A stretch of 64,000 bases of DNA from an uncultured Eubacteriales bacterium (GCA_900313925.1 OMTF01000042.1:1-64000), one strand, 5' to 3'; positions 36,274 to 45,999 are shown, counted from the stretch's first letter. Program-made: numbers and translations. Notes: a model not told the origin generated them from the sequence alone.

Positions 36274-36277
<4 letters not shown>
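35507..36277 (-). pseudogene. larE: larE (sulfur transferase) interrupted by an in-frame amber codon
   Basis: The frame encodes LarE, which sulfurates the P2CMN precursor of the nickel pincer cofactor. Codons 1-62 (start ATG 36277, overlapping larB as ATGA) give the PP-loop FSGGTDSAYLFWAA. Codon 63 is TAG (36089-36091). The same frame then continues without break as QELQILTVDILSD, NPADRCYFCKT, MDGTNASDAAADRPGMRA and KPSYACLATRL to the normal stop at 35507. All three cysteines (CxxC plus ACL) of the iron-sulfur type LarE are after the stop. A C-to-T change of CAG would explain it. Whether this is a true null, a sequencing error or suppressed is unknown. Confidence 0.88.
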
Positions 36278-37047
<770 letters not shown>

Positions 37048-37060
37048 CGTTTGCTTCCTC

Positions 37061-37888
37061 TCATGAAACCGTTCGCCCGCTCCCGGGCAGAAAGGTCCAG
37101 TAGTGATATATGTTCATGTCCCAGGGCTCATCTTCCCCGTGATTTCCGAAAAACCCGTAAACCCGGTGGCAGCCGTGATCCGGGGCGAACGCGATGACGG
37201 CGTTGTGCCCGCGCCAGTGTTGCCGGACCTGCGCCTGCAGTGCTTCGAATGTTTCCAGGTTCTTCCGAAGCGCCCGGAGCGCCGGCGGTCCCGTAGGGCT
37301 GCTGCGATGCATCCAGTAGTCATAGTTTCCGTTGTATACGACAATCAGGTCGTACGCGTCTTCCGCAATGAGCTCGCGCGTCTTTTCGTTGACCGCCCGG
37401 ACCGTGGGCAGAATAAAATAGTCCGCCCGGCGGCGCAGAAAAATTCGGGCTATGCTGTCTCCCGCGGTGGAGACAATCGCCGCCTTTCGGCCGGCCGCCG
37501 CCAGATCGTCAAAGACCGTAGGCACTTTGAGAACCGGCTTGCGGTAGCTCTGGATGCCATGCACGGCCGGGCGCACGCCGGTGTACATTGAAGCAAAGCA
37601 GACCGGCGTCACCGGCGGCGTAACGGAAAGCATGGGAAGCTGCAGTTCCGTATCCGCCCGCAGTTTCCGGAACACGTCCGGGGCGGCGCTCTCCAGCACC
37701 GATCCGATGGCGTCCGGATTGTAGATCAGAACCCGGCTGCAGGGTTCGCCCGCGAATTTCGCGCCGGCTTCCCGCAGGACCTCCTCGAGAGGCTCTGCCG
37801 CGTCCGGATGCGGCTGGACCTGCAGCAGGGCGTCAATTGTCCCGCAGACCCGGGTTATGCTGATGGAATGAAACGCGTTGATATCCAA
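37061..37888 (-). CDS. Alkaline phosphatase-fold (nucleotide pyrophosphatase/phosphodiesterase-like) protein
   Basis: This 275-residue protein uses a TTG start with GGGGG 7 bases upstream. The metal-dependent alkaline-phosphatase fold is shown by TPPVTPVCFASMYTGVRPAVHGIQSY, with the Thr/Ser nucleophile region, DLIVVYNGNYDYWMH, and FAPDHGCHRVYGFFGNHGEDEPWD with the paired His/Asp ligands. No signal peptide is seen. It is 13 bases upstream of larB on the same strand, so it may cleave a phosphate or pyrophosphate in nickel-pincer or NAD-derived metabolism; this is inference from context only. Confidence 0.75.
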   Translation of the reverse strand: MDINAFHSISITRVCGTIDALLQVQPHPDAAEPLEEVLREAGAKFAGEPCSRVLIYNPDAIGSVLESAAPDVFRKLRADTELQLPMLSVTPPVTPVCFASMYTGVRPAVHGIQSYRKPVLKVPTVFDDLAAAGRKAAIVSTAGDSIARIFLRRRADYFILPTVRAVNEKTRELIAEDAYDLIVVYNGNYDYWMHRSSPTGPPALRALRKNLETFEALQAQVRQHWRGHNAVIAFAPDHGCHRVYGFFGNHGEDEPWDMNIYHYWTFLPGSGRTVS

Positions 37889-37900
37889 TTCCTTTCCCCC

Positions 37901-39061
37901 TTACGCCACGGGAACCACCGCGCCGACGGTGGACACCAGGGAACTTATAAATACCAGGATCTGAAACGGAACGGTTCCGAAGCGTCCGCAGATTGCGGAC
38001 TGTCCGACCCTGTTCCGGGATCGATGATATGCCAGAATAATGCCCAGACCGGTCAGTACCTGAATGACGCTTGCAAGGCGCGTAAAGCCCACGAAGGTGG
38101 ACAGGCCGAGCAGCGCCACCGCAAGGCACGGCAGCGACGCGGCAAAATAGCTCGGCCGCGTTCCCCAGTGCGTCTGCTCGTTGATGATATCCCGCAGATT
38201 GAGTACATTGGCCCAGAAAGACGTGGACAGTGCCAGCAGCGTAAAGATGTATCCTACGACGGCAACCCAGCCGCCCAGATGCCGGGACAGATCCACCAGG
38301 GCCCCGTCTTCGGTGATGCTGCTTCCGGTTCCCACCAGCGTCATTACGGTGATGAGAATAATCATGAAAAGGTTCAGGCCCGTGCCGGCGGCAATCGCGC
38401 GCCGAATCTGCCGGGCGTCCCCCTGCAGGCCCTTTACGACCTGCGGCACGGACATCACCGCGGAAAGGGAGAACGATACCATCCCGTACAGGGCCAGGAC
38501 GTTCCGCGCCGAATGGAATTTTGCGATGAAATCCCCGCTCGGATGCAGAAAGCTTGCCACGAAAAGCACGCCGATAACGGCCAGCATGGAAAACACCGAT
38601 ATCTTCTCGCAGACGCCCACTGCCTTCATTCCGAAAGCCACCACCAAAGCGGCCAGTACATAGTACAGGACCATGCCCAGCCGGGTGCTGATGCCGAACC
38701 AGCTGTGAAAGACCGCGGCGGCGCCGGCGATGAAGCCGCTGACGTTCAGCAGCACGGAAAGCCCCAGCAGGGCAAACGCGAGCCAGGTCGCGAAAGTCTT
38801 CAGCTTTCCGGCGAAAAGCTCCGCCTCAAAGCACTTGATGAACTGCAGTCCGCCGTTGTTCAGGCTCAGTTCCGCGATCATGAAATGCAGAAGAAGATTG
38901 ATCACGTATACGACGGCGAGGACCAGAACAATGTCCAGCCAGCTGTTGCGCGAAGCAAGATACGGCACCGCCAGGATGCCGGAGCCGACGCCGTGTCCTA
39001 CGATAATGCTTGAAGCCTCAAGAAAGGTCAGTTTGGATTCTCCCTGAATTTTCTGTTCCAT
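37901..39061 (-). CDS. Aromatic/branched amino acid permease (APC superfamily)
   Basis: This 386-residue integral membrane protein has about 11 hydrophobic segments. The first helix carries the unwound-helix motif IVGHGVGSGILAVPYLA near residues 21-37, characteristic of the hydroxy/aromatic amino acid permease (HAAAP) and SLC38-like branch of the APC superfamily. A short polar N-terminus (MEQKIQGESKLTFLEAS) is cytoplasmic. Substrate is unknown. It starts 58 bases after the NYN gene and ends 12 bases before the phosphatase, probably the first gene of the lar-containing transcript. A GCCGCC/GGCGGC hairpin lies just before its start. Confidence 0.8.
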   Translation of the reverse strand: MEQKIQGESKLTFLEASSIIVGHGVGSGILAVPYLASRNSWLDIVLVLAVVYVINLLLHFMIAELSLNNGGLQFIKCFEAELFAGKLKTFATWLAFALLGLSVLLNVSGFIAGAAAVFHSWFGISTRLGMVLYYVLAALVVAFGMKAVGVCEKISVFSMLAVIGVLFVASFLHPSGDFIAKFHSARNVLALYGMVSFSLSAVMSVPQVVKGLQGDARQIRRAIAAGTGLNLFMIILITVMTLVGTGSSITEDGALVDLSRHLGGWVAVVGYIFTLLALSTSFWANVLNLRDIINEQTHWGTRPSYFAASLPCLAVALLGLSTFVGFTRLASVIQVLTGLGIILAYHRSRNRVGQSAICGRFGTVPFQILVFISSLVSTVGAVVPVA

Positions 39062-39118
39062 TCCCCCGTCGCCGCCGCAGGCGGCACTCCTTATAAGAAT
39101 TGAATCACTCGGCCGTTT

Positions 39119-39937
39119 TCAGTCTTTTATGCGGAAATACAGCTGGCTCTGCCCGCCGCTGCTCTCCCGTTCCTCCCATTCGCAGATCCCCAGGGATTTG
39201 AGAAAAGAGGAGAGCTTCTTGTATCCGTAGTTCCGGACATCGAATTCGGGCATGCGCTTGGAAAGCTGCGTGCCCACCATGCTGGTGATCATCCAGTCAT
39301 CATCGTCGGAATATTTGTCAAAGATGGTCTGCAGAATATTCCGGACGCGGTTCAGGTCCTGCGCCCGCTTCTTTTCCATCTTCCGGCGCTCCCCGGCTTC
39401 CGACTCCGCCGCCGCCTTGTTCCTGGCCTTCGGCTTGTCGGATGCTTTCTTCTTTTCGTCCGTTTCCGTCTGCTCCGCCTCGGCGGCTTCCTTCTGTCTC
39501 TGCTCGTAGAGCATATCCAGGAATTTGAATTTGTCGCAGGCAGAGATAAACGGCTGCGGCGTATAGCTCTCCCCCATGCCGATAACCTTTTTCCCGGCCT
39601 CCCGCAGGCGGGCGGCCAGACGCGTGAAATCGCTGTCGGAGGAGACGATGCAGAAGCCGTCCACACGATCCGTATACAGCAGATCCATGGCGTCGATAAT
39701 CATCGCCGAATCCGTGGAGTTTTTCCCGGTGGTATAGCTGTACTGCTGAATGGGGATAATCGAGTTTTCCAGGAGAACCTGCTTCCAGCGCGTCATCTGC
39801 GTGCTGGTCCAGTCCCCGTAAATGCGCTTTGTTGTCGCTGTACCGTCGTTTGCCGTTTCATCCAGGATGATTTTCACATATTTCTCCGACACGTTGTCCG
39901 CGTCAATGAGAACGGCAAACCGCAGTTCATTTTCCAT
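39119..39937 (-). CDS. NYN-domain ribonuclease-like protein with C-terminal OST-HTH (LOTUS) domain
   Basis: This 272-residue LabA-like protein opens with an NYN/PIN-type nuclease domain: FAVLIDADNVSEKYVK, DSAMIIDAMDLLY and GFCIVSSDSDFTRLAARLRE, placing the clustered acidic residues of the active site. A Lys/Glu/Ala-rich linker (about 150-195) leads to an OST-HTH domain (DLNRVRNILQTIF ... YKKLSSFLKSLG) that binds RNA, often G-rich, in other proteins. An RNA-processing or RNA-decay role is likely but no bacterial member's target is clear. ATG 39937 follows GAAAGGA. It is 63 bases from the YdcF-like gene. Confidence 0.87.
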   Translation of the reverse strand: MENELRFAVLIDADNVSEKYVKIILDETANDGTATTKRIYGDWTSTQMTRWKQVLLENSIIPIQQYSYTTGKNSTDSAMIIDAMDLLYTDRVDGFCIVSSDSDFTRLAARLREAGKKVIGMGESYTPQPFISACDKFKFLDMLYEQRQKEAAEAEQTETDEKKKASDKPKARNKAAAESEAGERRKMEKKRAQDLNRVRNILQTIFDKYSDDDDWMITSMVGTQLSKRMPEFDVRNYGYKKLSSFLKSLGICEWEERESSGGQSQLYFRIKD

Positions 39938-40000
39938 TGCGTTCCGATTTCCTTTCTGTTATTTTCGGCACCTTTCCGGCGTTTCCGGCCGCCCGCCCGA

Positions 40001-40783
40001 TCATCCGATCGAAAGCCAGGCCGCGAGAAGGCCGTACATTTCCCGGACAAAGTACGTGGGAAACAGCCAGAACCGCGTTCCCGCCGCTGCGGGGCTCGGG
40101 TCGAGGCCGGATTTTTCCGCTTCATACATCGCTCGGCATTCATGAAATTCGTTCGTGACGATGACCACCGACGGGGACAGATTTTCCCTTCGGATAAGCG
40201 CCGCCGAGAAACGAAGGTTTTCCGCCGTGGACGTGGATTCCGCTTCCAGGAAGATGCGATCTGCGGAAATGCCGTGCGCCTCCAGCCAGTCCGCCATCGC
40301 CTCCGCCTCGGAAATCTGCTCTCCGCTTCCCTGCCCGCCGGAAACGATGCAGGGGGCTTCCGGATGCTCTTCCAGGTACGATTCCGCGCGGAGGAGCCGC
40401 TCCTCCAGCATAATGCTGGGAGTCGTCCCGTCTACCTGGGCGCCCAGAACCACCACGGTCCCCTCATCGGCAGGGCGGCGCAGCGCCGCTCCGAAGATGC
40501 AGACCGCGAGAACCATGGCCAGGAGAAGAACGGCGGCAAGGAAAACGCAGACAATGCGATAGAAGACCCGCCAGCCGGTTTTTCGGCAGCGTGCCCGAGC
40601 CTTCTGTCTGCACTGCGGCAGCCGCAGAAGAAGCAGGCTGAGCAGGCCGAAGACAATAAGTCCGGTGATGTTTCCGATGTTGTGGATTCCGATGAAAACC
40701 GGAATTAGAAACAGGCAGAAGACCGCCAGACTCAGCCCCAGGGCTGCTGCCCGCCCGGCAGAGAATGGCTTTTGCTCGGGCAT
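40001..40783 (-). CDS. YdcF/ElyC/SanA-family membrane protein (DUF218)
   Basis: This 260-residue protein has three N-terminal membrane helices (residues ~15-95, the last VFLAAVLLLAMVLAVCIFGAAL) and a DUF218 domain with VVVLGAQVDGTTPSIMLEERLLRA, CIVSGGQGSGEQISEAEAM and VVIVTNEFHECRAMYEAEKSG. Related proteins affect envelope polysaccharide or vancomycin tolerance; enzymatic activity is not established. ATG 40783 follows AAGGGGGAAT. The gene is transcribed away from the nuclease gene on the other strand. Confidence 0.9.
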   Translation of the reverse strand: MPEQKPFSAGRAAALGLSLAVFCLFLIPVFIGIHNIGNITGLIVFGLLSLLLLRLPQCRQKARARCRKTGWRVFYRIVCVFLAAVLLLAMVLAVCIFGAALRRPADEGTVVVLGAQVDGTTPSIMLEERLLRAESYLEEHPEAPCIVSGGQGSGEQISEAEAMADWLEAHGISADRIFLEAESTSTAENLRFSAALIRRENLSPSVVIVTNEFHECRAMYEAEKSGLDPSPAAAGTRFWLFPTYFVREMYGLLAAWLSIG

Positions 40784-40929
40784 GCCGCATATTCCCCCTT
40801 GTGTGCCGATTGCCGCGGGACATCCGGGATGCCTCACAACCGCATTTATTATATCCCATCGAACCTCGAACGTCTATCCGCGGCGGACTCTCCGCCGCAT
40901 TTTTTCTCCGGAAAATCCGTGCCGGTCCT

Positions 40930-40957
40930 TTGTCCTCCGCCGGGTGCCGTGTATAAT
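40930..40957 (+). promoter_or_regulatory. Promoter of the secreted nuclease gene
   Basis: TTGTCC (40930-40935), a 16-base spacer and a perfect TATAAT (40952-40957) lie about 50 bases before ATG 41007. This supports the later ATG rather than one at 40956, which would fall inside the -10 box. Confidence 0.75.
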
Positions 40958-41006
40958 GGAAGCGGAAACGCACCCGGACGTCTCCGGGAAGAAGGGAGCC
41001 TGCCGC

Positions 41007-41819
41007 ATGCCGCAGAAAGCGAAGTCTGGAAAATCCTCAAGCCCCGGCGCAAAGCGCCGGCGTACTCTCCCGCTTCTCCTCTGTATGGGGCTTCTTCTGG
41101 TGCTTTTTTCCGTTTTCGGTCTGTCCGCATCGCCGCAGCAAACCCCGCCCGCCGCCTCCGCGGAAATTACGGCGGAGCTTGTTTCCTCCCCGCTGCTCGA
41201 AGGCTTTGATCCGGATTCTCCTGCCTCCTACCGGGGGCTTGCCGCCACGGTCGTCCATGACAACAAGCCCTATTTCGCCGCCGAGAACTACCCGTCCGGA
41301 TCCTGGGAGTACTATTCCGATCTCGATGCGCTGGACCGCTGCGGTCCCGCCATGGCGTGCGTCGGCACCGATCTGATGCCTACGGAGGAGCGCGGCGAAA
41401 TCGGGAGCATCCATCCCACCGGCTGGCACCTCGTAAAATACGAATGCGTGGAGGGAAAATATCTTTACAACCGCTGCCACCTGATTGCCTATTCCCTCTC
41501 CGGGGAAAATGCCAACGTCCGGAACCTTATCACGGGTACGCGCTATCTGAACGTGCAGGGAATGCTCCCCTATGAAAGGCAGGTCGCTTCCTATGTGGAG
41601 GATACCGGCCGGCACGTCCTCTACCGCGTAACGCCCGTATTTTCCGGGGACAACCTGCTGGCAGACGGTGTTCTGCTGGAAGCGGTTTCCGTGGAGGATC
41701 ACGGCGCAACGCTTGAATTCTGCGTTTACTGCTACAATGTGCAGCCGGGCGTCGGCATTGACTATGCAACCGGCGACAGCTGGGAGCAGGGCGAAGCCGC
41801 AGCCGGCGCGGAAAAATAG
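41007..41819 (+). CDS. Secreted DNA/RNA non-specific endonuclease
   Basis: This 270-residue protein has a basic N-terminus (MPQKAKSGKSSSPGAKRRRT), one signal/anchor helix (LPLLLCMGLLLVLFSVFGLSA) and an extracellular beta-beta-alpha metal nuclease domain. The catalytic block is KYLYNRCHLIAYSLSGE followed by NVRNLITGTRYLNVQGMLPYE, matching the DRGH/NRGH-N motif of EndA/streptodornase-type DNases. It could degrade extracellular DNA for nutrients or competence. The start follows GAAGGGAG. It is alone on the plus strand, divergent from the YdcF-like gene, with its own promoter. Confidence 0.9.
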   Translation: MPQKAKSGKSSSPGAKRRRTLPLLLCMGLLLVLFSVFGLSASPQQTPPAASAEITAELVSSPLLEGFDPDSPASYRGLAATVVHDNKPYFAAENYPSGSWEYYSDLDALDRCGPAMACVGTDLMPTEERGEIGSIHPTGWHLVKYECVEGKYLYNRCHLIAYSLSGENANVRNLITGTRYLNVQGMLPYERQVASYVEDTGRHVLYRVTPVFSGDNLLADGVLLEAVSVEDHGATLEFCVYCYNVQPGVGIDYATGDSWEQGEAAAGAEK

Positions 41820-41944
41820 CGGCGGCTCCGCCTGGAGAACCGCGGAACCGTCCGCCGATCCGGATTTGAAAAGAAAAGGGAGGTTCCCCGCAGCCTGTGT
41901 GCGTGGAGCCTCCTGCTTTTTCTTCGATGCGCATTATTCCGAAA

Positions 41945-42793
41945 TTATTTCTGCGCGTCAAAGTCCGGGGAAAACGCCAGATAACCCTCCAGGGCGCTCT
42001 GCGTTGCCGTATAGTAGGTCTTATCCTTATTTACGGCTGCAATGCTCTGCATTTCCTCGTCCGTAAGCTGAAAGTCGAAGATGTCAATGTTGGCACGGAT
42101 GTGATCCGGGTTTTTCGAGCCGGGGATGACGACATCCTGATTCTGTACATGCCAGCGGAGAATGATCTGCGGCGCGCTCTTTCCGTATTTCTCCGCGAGA
42201 GCCTTGAAAACCGGCTCCTGCTGCAGTGCCTTATCGCCGTGTCCCAGCGGATACCAGGCCATGAGAACGGCGCCAATGGAGGCAAGGTACGCCTTGAGTT
42301 CCTTCCTCTGTGCATAGGGGTGCGCTTCCGTCTGGATCACGGCCGGCTTAACGGTCATGTCCGCGGCAAATTTCCGAAGTTCTTCCTCCGGGAAATTGGA
42401 TAGTCCGATGGAGCGTATCTTCCCGGTCTGCACGGCATCTTCAATCGCCCGGTATGCGCCTTCCGTATCGCCTATCGGCTGATGCAGAAACAGCAGATCA
42501 ATGTAGTCGGTCTGCAGCCGGCGCAGCGTGTCATCAATGGCATCGGCCGCCTTTGCGTAAACGCTCGGCCAGAGCTTCGTGGAAAGATAGACCTTATCGC
42601 GGGAAACGCCGGCATTTCGGATCGCTCTTCCCACTGCTTTTTCGTTCAGATAGGCATTTGCTGTATCCACCAATTCGTAACCGCTCTGCAGGGCGGAAGT
42701 CACGGCCGCCTGCGCATCGTCCGGCTCCATAAGAAAGGTTCCGATTCCAAGAGCGGGTATTGTCGTGCCATTGTTAAGTGTAAACCGTTCCAT
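41945..42793 (-). CDS. Aldo/keto reductase
   Basis: This 282-residue NADPH-dependent carbonyl reductase has the AKR tetrad: LVDTANAYLNEKAVG with the Asp and Tyr, TKLWPS with the Lys, and DLLFLHQPIG with the His. The coenzyme-binding C-terminus (VVIPGSKNPDHIRANIDIFDF) is present. It resembles 2,5-diketo-gluconate reductase/glyoxal reductase types; substrate unknown. ATG 42793 follows GGAGGATACAGC. It is transcribed from its own upstream region and separated by a terminator from the surface protein gene. Confidence 0.93.
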   Translation of the reverse strand: MERFTLNNGTTIPALGIGTFLMEPDDAQAAVTSALQSGYELVDTANAYLNEKAVGRAIRNAGVSRDKVYLSTKLWPSVYAKAADAIDDTLRRLQTDYIDLLFLHQPIGDTEGAYRAIEDAVQTGKIRSIGLSNFPEEELRKFAADMTVKPAVIQTEAHPYAQRKELKAYLASIGAVLMAWYPLGHGDKALQQEPVFKALAEKYGKSAPQIILRWHVQNQDVVIPGSKNPDHIRANIDIFDFQLTDEEMQSIAAVNKDKTYYTATQSALEGYLAFSPDFDAQK

Positions 42794-42970
42794 GCTGTAT
42801 CCTCCATTATTCTGGTTTTTTCTAGAACAGGTATTTTCCCTTTCGATGCACATGCTAACACGGGCTCTTTCGTTCGTACAGTGCCGTTTGCCTATACTTC
42901 TATGCGCGGCATGAATAGCATATTTAATCCGCGGCCTCCCTGATACCGGCAAGATTCCCCTGCAGCACCG

Positions 42971-43010
42971 AAAAAAAGATCCCCGCCCTCTCCGGGCAGG
43001 GATCCTCTTT
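42971..43010 (-). terminator. Terminator of the InlB-repeat surface protein gene
   Basis: GATCCCCGCCC (42978-42988) and GGGCAGGGATC (42994-43004) form an 11-bp stem with one wobble, followed on the minus strand by TTTTTTT. It ends 16 bases past the surface protein stop codon. Confidence 0.92.
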
Positions 43011-43025
43011 ATTTAGGTTCCGGGC

Positions 43026-44663
43026 TTATCTGGCCGCTGTCTTTTTCCTGTGTTCTGCAGCCAGTACGCCGGCTCCCGCCGTGATCAGCAGGAGAATATA
43101 GAGCATAAGGTTGCTGCTGTCGCCTGTATTCGGGCCGCTGCCGGCTTTCTCTTCCGTCCATTTTGCCGTCAGCGTCACGTTTCCGGTTCCCTCTACCGTT
43201 TTTACCTTCTCGCCGGCTTCGTTATACCACCCGTCGAATTTATAGCCTTTCTTCACGGCATCCTGCAGTGCGACCGGATGCGCCACATCGTATTTTGCCG
43301 GGTTCGGGTTTTCCGCTCCGTCACAGCCAAGGTAGGTAATCGTATAGGCAATGGGATCCGCCTTTACGAAAATGGTTGTGTTCTTGGTAACCGGATCGTT
43401 GAAGTTATATTCCTGCGTCATGGCGTCATCGGTGTAGAACTTCCAGCTATAGCCTTCTGCCGGTATCGGTTCTTCCGCCTTGTCGCCCGCCTTTACCATA
43501 ACCGAATCCGTATAATCTCCCTGAAAGTCCACCGAAAAGTACACCTGCGGATTAAGCTCGGTTTCGCTCGTCAGGTAATCCGTATGGTACGGGTCGTTAC
43601 AATTCTCATAATACACCATCAGTTTGCAGTCGCGGACATCCCCCGGAATCTGGAAATTCGCCGCATCGGAGCCGGAATTGGGATCGTAAAAGTCATAGTA
43701 GATAACCTGATTGTCCCGCAGTACATACAGGCCGATATAATTATTGCCGGATGTATCCTGCCCGGCCTGCCAATTCGAAAGGGAAATCTCCAGATTCGAA
43801 TAGAGTGCACCGCTGTCGTCCGCGAAGAAGGTCAGTGTTGAATCGCCGAAATCCAGGGTGCCAAAATCCGAGTTTTCTTCCGGAATAATCAGGGAGAGCT
43901 TGAAGGTCCGGTCGAAAGACTCCGTCGTCAGGAGGGATTCCGTCGGATTCTCCTTTACATCCTCTGTACCGGTTACGGACGCATAGCCTTTTGCGTTCTG
44001 CAGACTCATGACCGGGCGGACGGCATGTTCCTCGTCGACGGGAAAGCATGTCACAAAGCTGTCATAGCTACCATACCAGTCAATTACATAAGCCGCATTA
44101 TCAAAGATCCCGTCTCCGTCCGGTACGGTGTCCTGCAGCCAGTATTGAACGGTATGGCCGTTTGCCCCTAAATCCTCTATAGTCTCTTCCGCTTCCGCCT
44201 TTGCGCTCCAGTACGGGTTGTTGTAGCAGTATCTTGATTCAACCCCTTCTGCTTCCTCTTCCGCCGTTGCCGGAAACCAGGCTCTTATCTGGGCAAGCGT
44301 AGGAAGCTCAAAGCCTGCGGCGCCTCTTTCCTTTGCGTTGAAAAGTTCCAGGAATCCGTCACTCGAATTCAGCCACTCGTGGATGGAGCTGCTCTGGTAA
44401 TCCGCATTCGACGTACCCCACTTTTCATAGTCGATATTCGTGTTTGCAAGCAGGGTGTCCTGCTCTTTTACCGTCCAGGCGAGATCGCCTGCGGAGCCGT
44501 CTACCTGATAGGGTGCGTAGCTTCCGTAATACACGATATCCCCTGTCTGCAGCTCCGAAATATCAATGATTTTGCTTGCCGGCTCCGGCTCTGCCTGTGC
44601 GGTTACAGGGGCAATGGAAATAAGCAGAAGCAAAGCAAGTGCAAGACTGAAAATCTTTTTCAT
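43026..44663 (-). CDS. Cell-wall-anchored surface protein with InlB B-repeat (LPXTG-like)
   Basis: This 545-residue exported protein has a signal peptide (MKKIFSLALALLLLISIAP, cut near TAQA-EP). A DUF6273-like domain follows (about 25-260; DIVYYGSYAPYQ, EWLNSS, FELPTLAQIRAWFP, HAVRPVMSLQ). Then come a beta-rich middle and one InlB B-repeat (ITYLGCDGAENPNPAKYD to YKFDGWYNEAGEKV, NVTLTAKW). The tail is a sorting signal: GPNTGDSS, a hydrophobic helix LMLYILLLITAGAGVLAA and EHRKK. The xPxTG motif implies sortase anchoring. ATG 44663 follows AGAGGAAAT. Adhesion or sensing is only a guess. Confidence 0.85.
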   Translation of the reverse strand: MKKIFSLALALLLLISIAPVTAQAEPEPASKIIDISELQTGDIVYYGSYAPYQVDGSAGDLAWTVKEQDTLLANTNIDYEKWGTSNADYQSSSIHEWLNSSDGFLELFNAKERGAAGFELPTLAQIRAWFPATAEEEAEGVESRYCYNNPYWSAKAEAEETIEDLGANGHTVQYWLQDTVPDGDGIFDNAAYVIDWYGSYDSFVTCFPVDEEHAVRPVMSLQNAKGYASVTGTEDVKENPTESLLTTESFDRTFKLSLIIPEENSDFGTLDFGDSTLTFFADDSGALYSNLEISLSNWQAGQDTSGNNYIGLYVLRDNQVIYYDFYDPNSGSDAANFQIPGDVRDCKLMVYYENCNDPYHTDYLTSETELNPQVYFSVDFQGDYTDSVMVKAGDKAEEPIPAEGYSWKFYTDDAMTQEYNFNDPVTKNTTIFVKADPIAYTITYLGCDGAENPNPAKYDVAHPVALQDAVKKGYKFDGWYNEAGEKVKTVEGTGNVTLTAKWTEEKAGSGPNTGDSSNLMLYILLLITAGAGVLAAEHRKKTAAR

Positions 44664-44997
44664 AGATAGATATTTCCTCTCTTTCCTTATCCAATATCCA
44701 AAAGTCATTTCTTCTTTCCTGATTATACCACAGTCTTTCCAAAAAACAGGAAGAAATGGAATCTTTATGCAGTTTCCTCTTAATGCGCTGACTTTCCCGC
44801 CGATTCCGCACTCCATCCTTGATCGCAAGATGTCGGTTTTGTTGCTGTTTCCGCGGCCTTATGGTATGATTTCGGCAAAAAAATGCAGTATTGCCGTACA
44901 GACATTATACGGACTTTCTGAAGGTTTTCGCCTTTTTATTTTCGGAAGTTGGACCGTATGTTGTGCGTTCGGCTGGTTTGACAAAGGAGCTACAGTC
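44664..44997. promoter_or_regulatory. Divergent intergenic region between surface protein and LysR genes
   Basis: This 334-base gap holds promoters pointing both ways. For the surface protein, a perfect TATAAT lies on the minus strand at 44722-44727, with no convincing -35 box. For lysR, TTGCTG (44842-44847) and TATGAT (44865-44870) are 17 bases apart on the plus strand, leaving a leader of about 120 bases. No riboswitch-like structure was recognised. Confidence 0.65.
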
Positions 44998-45852
44998 ATG
45001 ATAGAAATTTATCTTCTGGAGCAGCTGGACGCCTTTGCCCGCTGTGGGACACTCTCCGCAGCGGCGGAGGAACTGCACATCTCGCAGCCGACCCTTTCCC
45101 GCTCCATGCAAAAGCTGGAGGAGGAGCTGGACTGCCCCCTTTTTATCCGCGGGAAAAATTCCATTGCCCTCAACGAAACGGGAAAGTATGCCGCCGCCTA
45201 CGCCCGGCGCATTCTGGATCTGCATGCGGAGATGCTCCGGCAGGTCCGTACGTATGACCGGTCTCTGCATACTATTCGGCTGGGAAGCTGCGCGCCCGGA
45301 CCCGAAGCGAAAATTCTGCCGCTTCTGACCCGCTGCTTCTCGGAATATTCCGTAACCGCGACGCTGGAACCGGATACGGATGCACTCCTGGCGGGGCTTC
45401 GCAGCGGCGACTATCAGTTCCTTCTGCTTCCCTACCCCGTAGAAGAGGAGGATCTTTACTGCCAGTTCTATGTTTCTGAGCGCCTTTGCGCCAGCGTGGA
45501 CCGGATGCACCCGGCATACGGCTACAAGGAGATAAGTTTTCAGCAGATGGACGGGCAGAACTTTGTCATGTTCGCCCGGGTCGGCATCTGGGAGCAGCTC
45601 GTGCGGGAAAAGATGCCGCACGCGAAATTCTTTAAGCAGGAGGATTTGGAAGCACTGACGGAAATTACCGCCTCCTCCGATCTTCCGTCCTTCTCGACAG
45701 ATCTCTCCCTTTCCCTTGCGCTGCGGGAGCCTAATCCGGAGCGGCACAATATTCCTTTTTCCGATCCGGAGGCAACCATGCGGTTTTACCTCTGCTGCCG
45801 GAAGGAAATCGTGCACCGCTGCAGACGGTTCCTGAAGAGCGCCGCCGGATAG
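44998..45852 (+). CDS. LysR-family transcriptional regulator
   Basis: This 284-residue regulator has the LysR winged helix-turn-helix at residues 1-60 (LDAFARCGTLSAAAEELHISQPTLSRSMQKLEEELDCPLF is the full match) and an effector-binding domain from ~90. The N-terminus MIEIYLLEQLDAFARCGTLS and AAGG-type SD (AAAGGAG 7 bases before ATG 44998) fix the start. The gene precedes the MATE pump by 180 bases on the same strand, so regulation of the pump is possible but the pump has its own promoter and leader. Confidence 0.92.
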   Translation: MIEIYLLEQLDAFARCGTLSAAAEELHISQPTLSRSMQKLEEELDCPLFIRGKNSIALNETGKYAAAYARRILDLHAEMLRQVRTYDRSLHTIRLGSCAPGPEAKILPLLTRCFSEYSVTATLEPDTDALLAGLRSGDYQFLLLPYPVEEEDLYCQFYVSERLCASVDRMHPAYGYKEISFQQMDGQNFVMFARVGIWEQLVREKMPHAKFFKQEDLEALTEITASSDLPSFSTDLSLSLALREPNPERHNIPFSDPEATMRFYLCCRKEIVHRCRRFLKSAAG

Positions 45853-45915
45853 ACCTCTGCCGAAGGGGCGCAGAAACCGGCTGTCCGAAGGCCCTATTTT
45901 TGTGCAAAACTTCCT

Positions 45916-45943
45916 TTGCTTTTTTCCAAAAATCTTATAAAAT
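45916..45943 (+). promoter_or_regulatory. Promoter of the MATE transporter leader
   Basis: TTGCTT (45916-45921), a 16-base spacer and TAAAAT (45938-45943) lie after lysR and about 90 bases before the MATE ATG. Transcription would start close to 45950 and run straight into the terminator hairpin at 45963-45999. Confidence 0.75.
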
Positions 45944-45944
45944 A

Positions 45945-45999
45945 CAGTCGAAACTGAGCAGCAAAGCGTAAGTCCGAGTTTTCGGACCTGCGCTTTTTT
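45945..45999 (+). promoter_or_regulatory. Attenuator/riboswitch-like leader of the MATE pump (possible guanidine-IV, mepA motif)
   Basis: A short stem CAG/CTG enclosing TCGAAA (45945-45956) is followed by GCAGC and then a strong terminator: AAAGCG...GTCCGA (45963-45977) pairs with TCGGAC...CGCTTT (45982-45996), ending in TTTTTT. GCAG at 45958-45961 can pair instead with CTGC at 45988-45991 and disrupt the terminator base. Position before a MATE pump fits the mepA-motif (guanidine-IV) class, which I cannot confirm without a covariance search. Confidence 0.6.
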
